The notes: a model not told the origin generated them from the letters alone. Positions 26,162-38,925 are shown, numbered from the stretch's first letter. The stretch is DNA of 64,000 nt from Capitulum mitella (GCA_030062745.1 CP099839.1:8097118-8161117), one strand, 5' to 3'. Made by a program: numbers and translations.

Positions 26162-26730
26162 CCGCACACTATAAACCATAATTCGTGTGGAGTAAACAAA
26201 ATCGTGTCAATATTTTTTTTCTGGGTGCGGAGCCATAATTCCCTGGGGGTGGGGTTGCGCTTGCACCGCCGCTCGCCGTGTAAACGACAGCCAGAGCCGA
26301 GGCCGGGCTATCGAAAGAGCTGTAGCCAAATACTGATGACTCAACAAAGACCGGCGACCCTGACGCCGCCGACTTCGCACCGTGCTGATGCAAGTCGCGA
26401 GGTGTCGGACGAGTCCGCCTGCAGATCTCCGGCAGGTTAAACAGCACAAGTCTTGCACGAGAGGGCTGGTCTCCAGCGAATTCTCAGCAGGAACGCACCG
26501 AGTCAGCGTTATAGCACACGAGCTCAGTTTCAGTGGGTTTCCTCACTGAACGTCTGCATGCCTTCCGGCAGCTGAGAGCAGGCGTTTGTGACGCGATTTA
26601 TTGTTAAGCTTATAATGCGGCTGACAGCAAGATATGGTCAGTGGCAAGGTAGGACCACCACTTAAGTCACAAGAAATATTTCTTTCGTTGTTTAGAATAC
26701 CACCATTAAGTTTCAGGATGTGAAGATGTC
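26162..26730. other. No gene recognised between B copy 2 and A copy 4
   Basis: GC-richer DNA with overlapping frames on both strands and no domain pattern. Confidence 0.5.
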
Positions 26731-27951
26731 TTAACCCTATTCCCGGAGGGCTAGACGGTATGGTCGATTCCCGGAAGGGGGGGGCGGCCATTCGCCCCCC
26801 TCCACGAGATCTCGAGAACTACACATCCGATTTCATCGCAACAAACGGCAATCTATTTGCCATGACGTGAGCTACATTTTTTTCAAAAGAAATTTTCAAA
26901 ATTTTGAAAGGTGTGGATACAGGGGGCAAAAATATCAAAATCAGGGGTATTTTTGGGCTTCTTATAACTCCGTTGTTTATGGACCGATTTCGATGCAACT
27001 GGCATGAATCAAGAGATTATGGATAGGACGTTTACCATTCGCACACACATCTGAAAGTTTTGAGAAAATTCATGGGCGTTCACAGGGTTTCAAAAATAGG
27101 AGGATTAGTTTTCCAACAACTGGATGAACAAGAGGCAAAACACCTTTTTGGCTTCTGCTAGTCATGTTGTGCTAAAGAAGTTCAAATCACGTTACAATGT
27201 TTGCAAAATGTTAGCATAGGCGGTGCCAGGGACACGGAAAAGGGGAGCTGTCATGGTCACACGCTCTTCAGATCAGCTTGTCACCTTTGACCTGAAATGA
27301 CTTCCAGTGACCTTGGAGTCACTTGGAATGATCTCGTGTGCATTTAATATTGTCTGTAAACGTTTTCAATCATTTGGATTCACTCTATTTTAAACATTTC
27401 ATTTTATGGCTATTGCGATATAGGGTACACCCACTGACATTTTAGGTCATAGCTCCGTGACCCGACCTGATATCACGCTGAAACTTGATACACAAGTAGA
27501 GGGCACTTTTCTACGTCATGGATATTCCGGGTTTGACATTTGAAAAAAACAGCGCCGAAATTATTGCAATAAAACCAAATTTTGGCTTTTGACTTGGACC
27601 TGACCTTGCAAGGTGACCTCAGATGAACAAATTATGTCTGCACATTGCCCAACTATTTGGCTATACATCCATATAAAGTTTTAAGTTCTATCTCAAAAAC
27701 GCTGATTTTGGCAGACATTTTTTTTTACCCTCAACATGGCCAAAAATGGCCTGAGATGCCTTCCAAAAACGTTCGCCTGGCTCCGCCCCCGAGCAAAATA
27801 GGATTTTGAAATTTCGTCAGGGCACGTAGAAAAGAATAGCTAGGAAAAGTGACCAAATCTCGTGAAGCTGCGTAAAAAAGCCTGGAATTGGCAAACAAAA
27901 AACCCGACGGGGGCGGATTCAGCCCCTTCCCCCTGCCGGGAATAGGGTTCA
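26731..27951 (-). mobile_element. Family A piggyBac-like element, copy 4
   Basis: It starts with TTAACCCTATTCCCGG and ends CCGGGAATAGGG followed by TTCA, a one-base decay of TTAA. Orientation is opposite to copy 2. It is full length and non-coding, with the same subterminal G/C hairpins and nuclear-receptor-like half-sites. Confidence 0.92.
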
Positions 27952-29259
27952 TGTACATTTCACTCAGCAAAGACGTTAATCGCTTTCGTTACGAAAATCC
28001 CACGAAAAATACCGGGACATCGCACAATCTGCTCTGTCCGCGAAAGGACTCCTCTTCATGTCGCATCACTTTGTACACGTGCAACACGAATGTCACACGC
28101 AAAAGACCCCGCGGAAATTTTGTGGTTTAGTCGAGCGGGCTTAAACGTTCCGTTGCTCAAGTTCGAACGGGAGGGACCATAAAAATAGAGCGTTCAAAGA
28201 AGTTTTCGCCTCGCAGCACGCTTGGAATCACTTATCCGGCAATTGCTGGAATATGTTGCCACCTTCTCCTGGGGTAGACGGAGGGTGGGGGGCTGAATCC
28301 GATTTGGCTAATTCAAACGGCGCTCGATTGCTTTGAATCATACGCCCCCGAAAACAATACACGTTTGGGCTGTAAAACTACATCCCAGGTCAAAGGTCGG
28401 ATGAAAGATCAAAATTTGACCTATCTGGGATTTGGGATTTGCGGTTTGGGAAATAATGCCTTTACATATAAATCGGATATCAAAGGAATCCTGAAACCGA
28501 AGAACGTAAGGAGATATGCATAAGACATCACTGCACGTCTATCTGTGGAAAATTGTGGAACAGGTCAACTTATGCCCTGCAATGCTAAAAGGTCATTTAC
28601 TAAAAAAAGCAGCTTAAGTCAGTAAGGTCAGTTTTTCTCATGTCCATGATGACGCGTAAAACCTCACGAACGCCATAAAACGTCAAAGAATGCCTTTGGA
28701 TAATCATACTGACAGTAGAAAATCATGAAATGTCTGTCCGTTGGACGGTTTATTTTATAGTGTATTCTACAGCATATCTGACAAGTTGTTGTTAATCAAT
28801 TTCATCAGTGTTGATATAAGAGGTTATGCATGGTTTACGTTGATCTCTCCTGAAATATGAAATATGCCGTGTGATATTGTAATACATACTGAACACCATC
28901 TGCTTCTTCGCAACACCAGTGTGTCGATGAAAATGAAGCAAACTTGCAAATATGAAAAATTATGCATCATTGTTTTTATAACGTCATTTTGGCATGCTTT
29001 TGGATAACCTTGACAAAACGTTTACATACGTCAAAATGCGTGGGGCTGATCTACCGAGGAGTACGAAAAACTGAACAACCATGCGCTGTTTTGTTAAAGA
29101 AGCTGAGTCATTTCACGCCCCCTCACCCCCACCAACGTCGAATATGATTTCCTTTTTTTTTTGGTTTTCTTGTGAGTAAAGTCGTAATGGGGCAATATAC
29201 AATATTTTCGCATCACCAGTGTGTCGATGAAAATAAAGGCAATGCTACATTCACACACA

Positions 29260-29262
<3 letters not shown>
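27952..29262. other. No gene; fragment with TE-like features near 28276-28700
   Basis: A G-run with GGCTGAATCC, then AGGTCAAAGGTCG at about 28388-28400, resembles the A/B elements, but no ends were found. The 28-base TTCGCAWCACCAGTGTGTCG stretch and its continuation occur twice exactly 300 bp apart (28907 and 29207). Confidence 0.5.
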
Positions 29263-29307
<45 letters not shown>

Positions 29308-29310
29308 TAT
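29263..29310. repeat. (AT)n microsatellite
   Basis: About 24 AT dinucleotides with a single AC interruption near 29301. Confidence 0.95.
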
Positions 29311-29499
29311 TGAAAAGGAACTAAACCATTTATTAACTACAATAGATAAAAGACTTGAGATAGCACCGCTAGATATTTGTTTCCAACATGACGTGTTCAA
29401 ACTCTAATTCATGCATCCGATTTCAAATTTCCACTGAAAATGTGTGAAGCTACTACAAATTCACATGGTGTTTTAGATGGGAGCCTTTTGGTTCGCCTC

Positions 29500-29653
<154 letters not shown>

Positions 29654-30425
29654 GAAATATCGCATTCAATAAACAGAGATAACATTCATTATTCATGATT
29701 CATTGCTTGTCATTCCCTTTTTTTGGAAGAGAGGTGAATTTCACCAACACAGCCGTGGAGATAGAGCCATTTTTCAAACGCTGGTACGACTCATCGCGTA
29801 AACGCAAGTTTTAACGTATCCTGATGGGATGCAAACACAAAGTGCGAACCCCCCGTGGTGAGAGCGAAGTTCGAATGACCCGCGGTGGGTGCAGGGCTAC
29901 AAGGCCGCCGGCACTCAATGCCTCGCTGGCGCCGAGACGCTAAAATTAAACAGCCTGGCTAGTTAGCGGAAGCCATTTGCAGTTCGGCGGCGATGGCAGT
30001 GCGCAGCACGTACCGGCCGACTGTTCGCCTATTCATGAGGGCGCCGTGCACCCGGCCCGGCGCTGCGTCTCGCGGCTGCGGCATCTGCGGCGAGCAGAGC
30101 CGCGTGCAGCCAGCCGGCACGTGCCGCCGCGGAGAACGCTTGTGCCCGGTGCGGCCGTCGGACGGGATGACGGTTTTGGTTTTGGAAAGGTTTTGCGACG
30201 CAGGTGGCCTCACGCTGCGATGGCGGTTTGGGGACCCGTTGAGCCTAGGTCGTCTGCGCTAAAAATTCGTTTAAGAACGCCCCGATATCTAGGTTCATGG
30301 TCCCGTTTCTTAAATGAAGATCCCAGAAAGACAGCGTATTTCCTCCACATCTCTTCGTCGAGTAAGCCCTCCTCACTGGCTTTTTCGGTGAGTGATAAGC
30401 CAAAACGTCAAAAACCGGTATGTTC
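29654..30425. other. CpG-rich patch (about 29870-30250), no gene recognised
   Basis: GC-rich, CpG-dense DNA with open frames up to 150 codons on both strands. It may be a CpG-island-like promoter of an unseen gene or a repeat. No conserved protein motif was seen. Confidence 0.45.
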
Positions 30426-31674
30426 TTAACCCGCCCCCCGATTGGGACGGGTTAAGATTGGGGGACAATTGACCTCCCCCCTGAGGTTTTTCTAGGATTG
30501 CGAGAGAACGAACAAACACAGAGCCATGAAACTTCGTGTACCTTTTGCTTAATCATTTTCACACCTTGTGTTAAAGTTTTTGCCTACGGTCAAGTCTGAT
30601 GTCTCACCCAGGTTAGGTCAAACGTACCTATGTAAAAAAAGTTTAGAGCCCTGTAACTTTTTCGAAAAACAAGATATCACAATAATACTTTCAGGGATCA
30701 ATGATCTTGATAGATGCAACAAATCTGCTATCTCAGATTTTCGGAATTCTCCGGGTCATTGACCCGGAAAAAAATGTGTCCATTTCTAACACATGTCGTC
30801 GTTTTTACGGAAATTTTTCATAACATTTTCATTGTGGAGTGAAGTAGACATCTAGTTACCGTCAATGGGCAAAGCATCAATGACTTCCAGCCATTGGTCT
30901 GAGGTCAGGTCACGAATAACTGTAGTAAGCCAAAATGGACCACCATCAAAATCAGTAATGAATTACTCAGAATGGGTACAAAATGGCAGAACTAGCTTGC
31001 ACAGACGTAAGTAATACCAAGAACCTCAAAAAGTTTTAAAAAATTGCGTATCTTCGAAAGTAAACAGGCTGCTCCCAATAAAACTCCGCCAATTGTAATG
31101 ATTGAATCCAATCTAATGAATCTAATGATTTTTTCCCAAATTTAAGCATGAGAAACCATGACGAGAACCACTAAGATCAATCAAATTTACATGGATAGGC
31201 TTACGTCGCAAAAATAAAAAAACGCTAAAATTAGTTCCCGTTAATTTCTTACTGCGTACGACTGCGGCGTCCACCAACAGCCGGCGTAAAAATTGCCGTG
31301 TCTTAAACTCAACGTTTCGGCGTATATATTGAACAAATCTGAGAAATTAGATGTGTATCGGCATCTGAGGACCTTTACGTGTGCGCTGGTGCCTTTACCT
31401 ATGCGTTATTAGTCACAGCCCTTGGGATTCAGGCCGTTTCTCGGTCTCATGTAGTCGGCTATGAGAAAACATATATGGGACGTAATTGCTTATATATCAC
31501 CTAAAACTAAAAATGTGACCAGTTTCGAGCTCTACTCGTCACAAGCTTTCCAACGGTGTGCTTATTTTTATTGTGCGACCAGCCGTTCGTGAGTTAGAGA
31601 GGGGCGGCCAGCCGCCCCCCCTCCCCCCCTAATCGGGCGTGATCGTTGTCGACCGACGGTCGTACGCGGGCTAA
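30426..31674 (+). mobile_element. Family B piggyBac-like element, copy 3
   Basis: The left end is TTAACCCGCC, with a second GGGTTAAG nearby. The right end is GCGGG followed by CTAA (31671-31674). The empty A site is CTAA at 30786-30789. It is full length and non-coding, with G-run/C-run hairpins next to both ends. Confidence 0.88.
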
Positions 31675-31985
31675 CAAAAAGCCTGCTTCCCAAGTAAACT
31701 GCATTCTTTGCGGCTGTCGCTAAAGCAAAGACTGACATTCCTTGCAAAATATGACTCTCACATTCCATAGCGATGGTCGCTGGAGAGATGTTTTGCCCAA
31801 AAGAATTCGCACTGCCTCGTGCAGGTATGCTCTTCTGTTGACGATTCTGGCGTTGAACACCTTTTAACTATCGACTGAGCAAGCAGGGGAAACAACGCAG
31901 GAAGCACAACAGCCATGGCCAGTTCCGGCAGGGCGCAGGCCGGTAACGCCAGTCATCAGACTCCCGACAGTTTTGAACCGCTCAG

Positions 31986-32398
31986 TGCTGCCGGGCCTGG
32001 GACCGAGGTTCGTAAGTCAAGGCTTCGTACGAGAAACGGTTCGTAGTCAAAGGTTCGTATGCAGAGGTTCGTATGGTGGAAGGTTTGTGTGCATACAGCT
32101 AGTATGGTAAATGGTTCGTATCGGAAAAGGTTCGTTGCGGAATAGGTTCTTGCTGCAAAAGGTTCGCATGGAAAAGGTTGTACGGAAAAGGTTTGTAAGG
32201 AAAAAGGTTCGCAACTAAAGGCTCGTAAACATATGGTTCGTATCTGAAAAAGTTCGCATCGGAAGAAGTCCGCATCGGACAAGGCTCGTATCGGAAAAGG
32301 TTCGCATCGGAGAAGGCTCGTATCGGAAAAGGTTCGCATCGGAGAAGGCTCGTATCGGAAAAGATTCGCATCGGAGAAGGCTCGTATCGGACACGGGG
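31986..32398. repeat. 16-bp minisatellite, array 1 (GGTTCGTATCGGAAAA type)
   Basis: The unit GGYTCGYATCGGARAA is repeated many times. It is well ordered at 32270-32392, where two unit types alternate, and more degenerate toward 31990. Long minus-strand frames here exist only because 16 bp is not a multiple of 3 and the unit lacks stops, so they are not genes. The same motif occurs inverted at 34258-34420 and 34742-34871. Confidence 0.85.
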
Positions 32399-34257
32399 AG
32401 GGGACGTGGCCGCAATATTTCCCCACCGTCGGCCGCCGCAGCCGAGAAACTTGGCCATGCGGGGACCGACAGAGACAACACGGGCACGCAGCCGGCCAGC
32501 CAGCTCACTGTCTACTTCGTGGGATGTGCACTCTTTCTGCTGGGTTGGTACGAACCGGGGGCCAGAATAGTCAGGGAAGGTCGTGCGTGGATTATCCTGT
32601 TTTGAAGTAAGAGTAGCTAGCATAAAATGAAGGGGATCTCTAAATAATGAGTCTTTTTTGGGGGGTTCTCTCTTACGATGAATGGTTCCCGTCACCCCAT
32701 TCTCATGCAGTGAATTATGGGCGAATTTCCTGCATCACTCCACCCCTTCTGGAATTTTTCAAAACGTAACCGACCGATTGTTTCCGAAGTAGGCTTACCT
32801 AAAAGAATCCAGGGAGTAATCTATATCTGCGCACTTCCGAAAACACATGAAATGTTCATGGACGGTGTCAGCAGAGTGAAAAGCGGGACAATATCGCAGA
32901 AAATCTTTCCAACAGTCACATCGGTATGACTTGCACAGCGTCTAGAACACCTGTCTTTCCAATGGGTGCGTCCCATGACCAAAGGGCCCATTTAGGTTGC
33001 ATGCCACTGCGGCAGCGATATCAGCCAGACTTACCATGCAAAGGAAAACTAATTCAAACCGCATCACAAATGCATGTGAGACACCAAAACGTCTCCTTCC
33101 GGCCGAAGCCGTAGAGGCTAAATTAGCATCGATATCATCTGCGACTGAGGCTTGTTTTCCTCTGCACGTCTGACGCGCGGTCGTGACCGTTGGTGGATCA
33201 AGCCAGCCTCTGTGACCGAACCGGAACCGGACAATACGACCAATTTCAGTCGACTTTCTCTTCTTTCTCCTCATGTTTCAACGATTCTTATACTTTGTTG
33301 AAAAAACTGTCGTGCCTTTGGTAGTCTGATTACGCCTGCCTTTTGGTGCCTTGTCACGCCCGCGGTAGCGGTCCTCATCCCTCCCCGGATGTCGCGGGTC
33401 GCGCGTGCCGGTCTGTTCAGGCCCAGTCAAATGGGTGGGGTGGTTGGCGCCAAAAGTCGCTGCGATTAACGAACAGATATCATGAAAATTGGTACAAACC
33501 TTGGTCCGGTTACCGGGGATGGGGAGGCTAAGAAGCCCCCTGCCGTTTTTTTTTGCGTGCCGTTTGAGAACGATTTGAGATAGCGCCGTGAAACTTGGTG
33601 GCTTTCTCACCATCCTTGCGACATGTTGCGCTAAAACGCAAAAATTTGCTGACGTCACACGGCTCCAGAGGGAAGTTTACGGGGCATGTTTGGAATTTGT
33701 TTGTGACTGTGACTGTGACTGTTTGTGCAGCAGCCTACTTATCGCGCTGTAAATCTTCATAAACTTGGGTTTATGCAGATTTACTCACAGTACGCAACAT
33801 TTGATTTGTAGTAACGTGGCCTTCGTACCATTCTAAAAGGCGAAATCTAGAAATGTTTGGCATGGCCGTATGCAGGCCTGTAAAGGGGAGAACTGGCAAT
33901 GTTATATTTTGTCCGTTTGCATGTCATATGGTTCCGAAGCATGTATTTGCAATGGATTTGCACCTTTTCTGAACCCCTCGAAATTAAAAGCTAAAATTTT
34001 CTTAAACTTCATTACACCACATTTTTTTAAAAAGACATGAAACCTTTCGTTTCCACATAACGGAGTTCTCGCTGGAGACAAGGGCGAATGTAGAGGTAGG
34101 CTGAAGTGGTCACGTCCATCTCTCAATGTCGGAAAAATGGCCAAGGCCGGAGAAACAATGAAACTGAACCGTGTTCGCGCACAAATAGTCGTTTGACCGC
34201 CCTCAGAAAACGAGCGATATCCGCCACTGACTAGGGCTCTGCGCGTCGCTCGTTTGC
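32399..34257. other. Region between inverted 16-bp arrays; no gene recognised
   Basis: This would be the centre of the suspected foldback element. The longest frame is 126 codons (33278-33658, minus) with no known domain. At 33515-33640 a stretch (GCCGTGAAACTTGGTGGCTT) resembles the subterminal part of family A. Confidence 0.5.
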
Positions 34258-34420
34258 GTTTTACGTTACGAACCTTTTAGAATTTGAAACTTTTCCGTTA
34301 CGAACCTTTTCCGATACGTGCCTTGTTCAACAAAACCTTTTTTTCCGATACGAACCTTACGTTTGCGAACCTTTGGTTGCGGATCTTTTTCCTGACGAAC
34401 CGTTTCCCTTACGAACCTTT
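34258..34420. repeat. 16-bp minisatellite, inverted array 2a
   Basis: Degenerate copies of TTCCGATACGAACCTT, the reverse complement of the unit in 31986-32398. This array and the one at 34742-34871 flank an inserted segment of the roughly 260-bp dispersed repeat. Confidence 0.75.
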
Positions 34421-34497
34421 GGCCAGGGTCTCCTTACGCCATGCTAGGCATCGCTAAAGTTATTGCTGTCTCGGGGACCTCTCTGGCACTTTTAACG

Positions 34498-34735
34498 GTC
34501 TCGTGGGCCTTTCGCCTTGTCCCAGGGTCTCGTGCCCCTCTTGCGGTCCAAGGGACCGTTGGAGAGTATCAGGGGCCCTTCTATCCATCTTAGGGGCAAT
34601 CTTGCCGTCTCAGGGTCTCATTAACGCTTCCGGAGGCCCCGTGACTGCATCAGGAGCCTTCAGCTTTTCACATAGGTCCGTGAAGCTCATTCGGGGTCTG
34701 TTTGATATTCCAGGGGCCCCTATGCCGTCCTAGGG
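34498..34735 (+). repeat. Dispersed repeat of about 260 bp, copy 1
   Basis: This segment matches the reverse complement of 61262-61640. Shared landmarks include TGCATCAGGA, CTTTTCACA and CGTGAA, followed by ATTCGGGG, all in the same order. It is rich in GGTCTC and GGGGCCC motifs and non-coding. It interrupts the 16-bp repeat array. Confidence 0.75.
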
Positions 34736-34741
34736 ACTCAG

Positions 34742-34871
34742 TACGATACGGACATTTTCCGATGCGAACCTTTCCTCATACGAACATTCCACGATATAAA
34801 CCTTTTGCGATACGAGCCTTTTGTTTACGAACCTTTGGCTACGTACCTTGTCCCTCACGAAACGCTGGCTT
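34742..34871. repeat. 16-bp minisatellite, inverted array 2b
   Basis: Continues array 2a with copies such as TTTTCCGATGCGAACCTT and GATACGAGCCTTTTG, still in the orientation opposite to array 1. Confidence 0.75.
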
Positions 34872-36536
34872 ACGCTCCCTACGTACCATTACATGGAGCA
34901 GGTTCGTGAGAGAGGCCTCGAGACCGGCACGGACGGCGGGCGGCCGCCGCCGGCCTGGCCGGCAGCCGGTCTCGACCGCGCGCCGGCAGGTGTGTGACCG
35001 CAGTGTCCTAGGCGACCGTTCACCCTGAGCCACCGGCGGCCGCGGCCGACCGGCGCTGAACCTGGCCGTGCTGCATGCATGAGCCGCGCCTTCATCGGGG
35101 CCTCAGCACGCGGGAGGCCGCGCGCCTCCGGTCGGGGCCGGCCAGGGCGGCTGACCGCCCTGCCTGGCACGGGCGACGGCCGAACACGCTCGGCGCGGCC
35201 GACGGTCGCCCCAAGGTCATACACGGCCGCCGCTGCGGCGACTTTCCGGCGCGCCGACACCGGACGCCGCACGTGACGAGTTGCGGGCCCGGCGCCGCCA
35301 GAGTCACGACTTGTGACGGCCGCACGCGAGCGCGTCATCGCGCGCGGAGCCGCGCCGCCGCGTGCTGCCGCGGCAGCGGCAGGGGTTTCTCCGGCGTTAT
35401 GGTGATTGATAGGGCATGTACAGCGGAGCACGACCAGGACCTAACTTCAACCAAGGCCAGTGGTGTTTTCCATCTAGCCCATGCAATGGCGGTGAATCAG
35501 ACGTGCGCGTGTTTGAGACGAACCTGACGACGGCTGTTCGACACATCGTCTCCATTTGTTTAAAATTACGCGGGATAAATGGACAACTGCGTAAACAGCT
35601 TATTCAGCATACACATTAAAGCGACGCCTGTTGAAAAACTCACAAACCCATGACCTTGAAATGTCATGACCATGAAATGATGATCAAATGGACGTCGTTT
35701 CGGAATATGCTTCGTGGTCGATCCTTTCCTTGAGTTCAAACCACATGCATTTTGAACTCATTGTAGCTTCTTAGGAATGAAGAATGTTAGATACATGGTT
35801 CTGCTTGCCGAAGGGATTTATAGCTATTTCTGAAGTGTGTTTTCATGCTCGTTTAGTTTTGTTCCAGAAAGTTGATGCAGATGAAAATACGCCTTTTTGT
35901 CACATTAGGAACTCATAAAGGACACGCTGGCGGTATCCTTATCTGTATCCGTGACCTGATTAGGCTGGGCCGTTTTTTGTGATGACATTTCACGTCAGCT
36001 CACAAGGCCTTCGGTACAGGTACATTCTGCTCAAACGTGCGATATTTTCCCGGCATTGTACATGGAAGAAAGCAGGCAATATGCTCGTAAAGATAACTAT
36101 CCAACTTAGGCATCTGATTTGACCTCTGACGTCTCCTGTAACTGAGATGCCTATGTAATTGCAAATCAATACGTCATCCACCACAGTGACCAGTTTCCTG
36201 GGCATCACTGACACTCACATATTCAATGAGCCGGATGGGTCCCTTGGCTGTCGTGACGATTGTGGGGAGTTGGTGCATGACACGCTCCCAGCGGTCTGAC
36301 CAACAGGATGCCAACAAATGCCGCGTCAGCAGGTGCAATGTGGGATGGCGGGGCGCTGCACGCCGCCGGCAAGCAGCCCAGCACATCCGGCCTCTTTAAT
36401 TTGTCGTCCCGACCGTGGAATGGGGAGGGGAAGGGGTTGGGCTTCATTTTCCGTCTGTCCTAGATAAGGATCTCAACAACCGGTCTGGCTGATCTGCTGT
36501 GACGCTTGTGCAGGTCACTCTTGCATCAGTTACAAG

Positions 36537-36633
36537 CCGGGTTACTACGCGATTGCCTCTTCGCACGCCGCGAGCCAATCACGTCCGCGGTGGGCGGGCG
36601 TGCGGAGCTTCGTAGTAATCGCATACCCGGTAC
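36537..36633. repeat. Imperfect palindrome of about 97 bp, CpG-rich
   Basis: CCGGGTTACTACGCGATTGC on the left mirrors GTAGTAATCGCATACCCGG on the right, with CGCACGC and GCGTGCG inside. This is possibly the remnant of a small foldback element. Confidence 0.5.
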
Positions 36634-36793
36634 CTCGACGAAGAAGCGGTGCTTCGCCGAGTGGTGCAACCTTGCAAAGCGCTTTTTGCCGCATAAGGAT
36701 GAAACAAAATGAGGAAGCTTTGGTGCTGGAATTCAGCTACATCGTTGCTGTTATCTCGATGACGCTTTAAAAAGTAAACCATAGATGCATTAT

Positions 36794-36827
36794 AGATAAA
36801 CGGTACTTTGCAACGTACCGTTTATCT
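36794..36827. repeat. Perfect 13-bp stem, 8-nt loop hairpin
   Basis: AGATAAACGGTAC and GTACCGTTTATCT pair fully around TTTGCAAC. There is no following T-run and no neighbouring gene. The same AGATAAACGGTAC occurs near 21317. Confidence 0.85.
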
Positions 36828-38751
36828 GTATCTGACAAACATGAGCTGTGTTTTCCGTCTCTTTGATTCCATCTTTTCAGCAGTAGCAAGCGCAGTTCAG
36901 ATTACATGAACATCATGTTGATTTCCTTTGCATGCTGGAGGAGATATGTCTTGAGGACAAAGATGAAGGTCAGAGAGTTCGATCAGTGCTACACTTTAGA
37001 TCGGTGCTACAGATGAGTGGGCAAACCACGTGATAGCCATATGAATTCTTTACAGAAGGATTTGTTCATCATCTTTCACGGTCTTCCAGAAAAACAACAT
37101 TGGCTCCTCGCTGCTGGCGGCAGAGGCTGCTGAAGGTGGGAGAGACGATGTTTTCGGTGCGGTCAGGACCGTCCAGCAAGTGACGGGGAGATATAACCAT
37201 GACCCAAACACAGCAGGGTCGCAAACAACGGGAAAAAGAGGGGCTCACACAAGCCAGGTGGGACCGGTCCTTGGCAACGAGGGCTTATCTAGTCGTTCAA
37301 ACACGGATTCAGGCAGCAGAGGTGGGTCCGGACCATAACAATGGAGATATGGCCAGTTAGAACTTAAACACATTCTATGCATCCGCAGAGGTGGCACAAA
37401 CAATGATAGCAGAACAGTCTTCCCCCACACAGGTGGCCGATAGTCGTATTGACACGAGATGCGAAAGTGTTGACCCGAGCCGTGCCGTTGCTTTTAAACG
37501 ATCACTTTTGCCCATACCCAGAACTTCCTCATTTTAACTAACGATCAGGAACCCTCAGTTCTCGCAGGTAAACATTTCAAGAAAAACGAATGTCGCTTGA
37601 GAAACGATGACCAGTGGTTGAAACTGTCTGGTCAGTCGGAACTAACGTAAAAACTAATATTTCATAGAAGCAGTGGTCGTAACTTGATGAATGTACGTAA
37701 CGTGCAGGCGCTGCATGTTGCGAGCTTTCCATCTTGGCGCTAAGCAGACCGCAGGGTTCGCTTTTACCTCTAGCAGTGATATGTTTACAAGGCTGGTTAC
37801 ATAAACCAAGACAAGCGTGATGTTTTGAATGGAAAGCCAGCCTTCATTGGCAAGAGGTTAAATACCTCCGTCGCAACAAAACAAAAAAGCATCATCGGAG
37901 GAGTCGCTTTGGGACGAAAACTGTTTACTGGACATGGTTTGAAAGGAACGTGTTTATCATTTACTGCGAAACAAATAATCAAAATAAAACATTAGCATGT
38001 TCTGGGAAAAGTCAGCTATTCCTTGTGAAAGTAATACGTTAACATCCCTGTAAATGACAGAAGACAAAAGTCGACAACTTCATTCTCGCTGTCATGGAAT
38101 TGCTTTTTACACTGATTCAGACAGACCTAGAAATTTCAGGGATTTGCGTTGACTGGACCGCAAAAGTTCACTGAGAACGAAACACGAATCCTGCGGGCGT
38201 GAACTGGAATGGATCGGGCTAAAACCCTGTCGGATACTCAGGACTTTCTGCAGATTTTCGCCCATGGATCCAAGCGACCCGCTGACTACATAACCAACGA
38301 CAAAAACATAGTACTTCATCGACCATAATAAGCAGTGTCAGTGATCGGCTTCTACTACAAACGTTGTGCGCCGGGCAGACCAGCCTTCCTCATTTTAAAA
38401 TGCGAACGAAACGCGTCATTTGGGGAGATCATTGCTCTCAAAATCTCCGCAAGAGCGACGAAATCTGACGATCACGGCTGGCGCACGAGTAGACGGCAGA
38501 GACTTCAGTGTTTCCAGGTTGACGTTCTGTGAGGGAATGTCCTGTTTATCGCCTAGCAACCGGCTAACGGACAAACCCCACGGGGTGGACATACTGGCTG
38601 TAAAGTCTGCTAATATATGCCAGCTCAAGCTGAGAAGGCCGCGAACGACCGGGCACAGCTCCAGTCTCTGGCTGGTTCCACATTCGGAGACCGCCAAAGG
38701 TCAGTTACTATCGCGGTCTGTTGCCGGGTCCTACAATCCAACACTCCATCA

Positions 38752-38925
38752 TGTCTAGCTGAGGACAGAGTCTTTGCCCGTCTCCTACTTAGGACGCATC
38801 CTCTAGCCATGTCCAACTGAGGACGCAGTCTCTGTCTGTGGCCAGCTGAAGACACATCGTCTCGCCGTGTCCAGCTGAGGACACAGCCTCTGGGCGTGTC
38901 TAGCTGAGGACACAGTCACACAGAT
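38752..38925. repeat. 29-bp tandem repeat, about 6 units
   Basis: The core TGTCYAGCTGAGGACRCAG recurs at 38752, about 38780, 38810, 38839, 38868 and 38897. The spacing is a steady 29 bp. Units diverge modestly. Confidence 0.88.

Larger units (their letters stand above)
34872..38751. other. CpG-rich patch at 34890-35400, otherwise no gene recognised
   Basis: 34890-35400 is extremely GC- and CpG-rich, with long overlapping frames on both strands (180 and 150 codons) of Arg/Ala/Pro-rich content. No domain is visible. The rest is ordinary unique-looking DNA. Confidence 0.5.

Noticed and set aside
32099-32695. 198-codon minus-strand frame with apparent peptide repeats
   Set aside because: The peptide repeat follows from the 16-bp DNA repeat read in shifting frames. 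Three overlapping frames show the same pattern.
33515-33640. Sixth family A copy
   Set aside because: Only a short stretch resembling the subterminal region is present; no ends or body.
34889-35431. 180-codon minus-strand frame
   Set aside because: CpG-rich DNA with equally long frames on the other strand and no domain.
38752-38925. CRISPR array
   Set aside because: Units of 29 bp are directly adjacent with no unique spacers, and the host is an animal.
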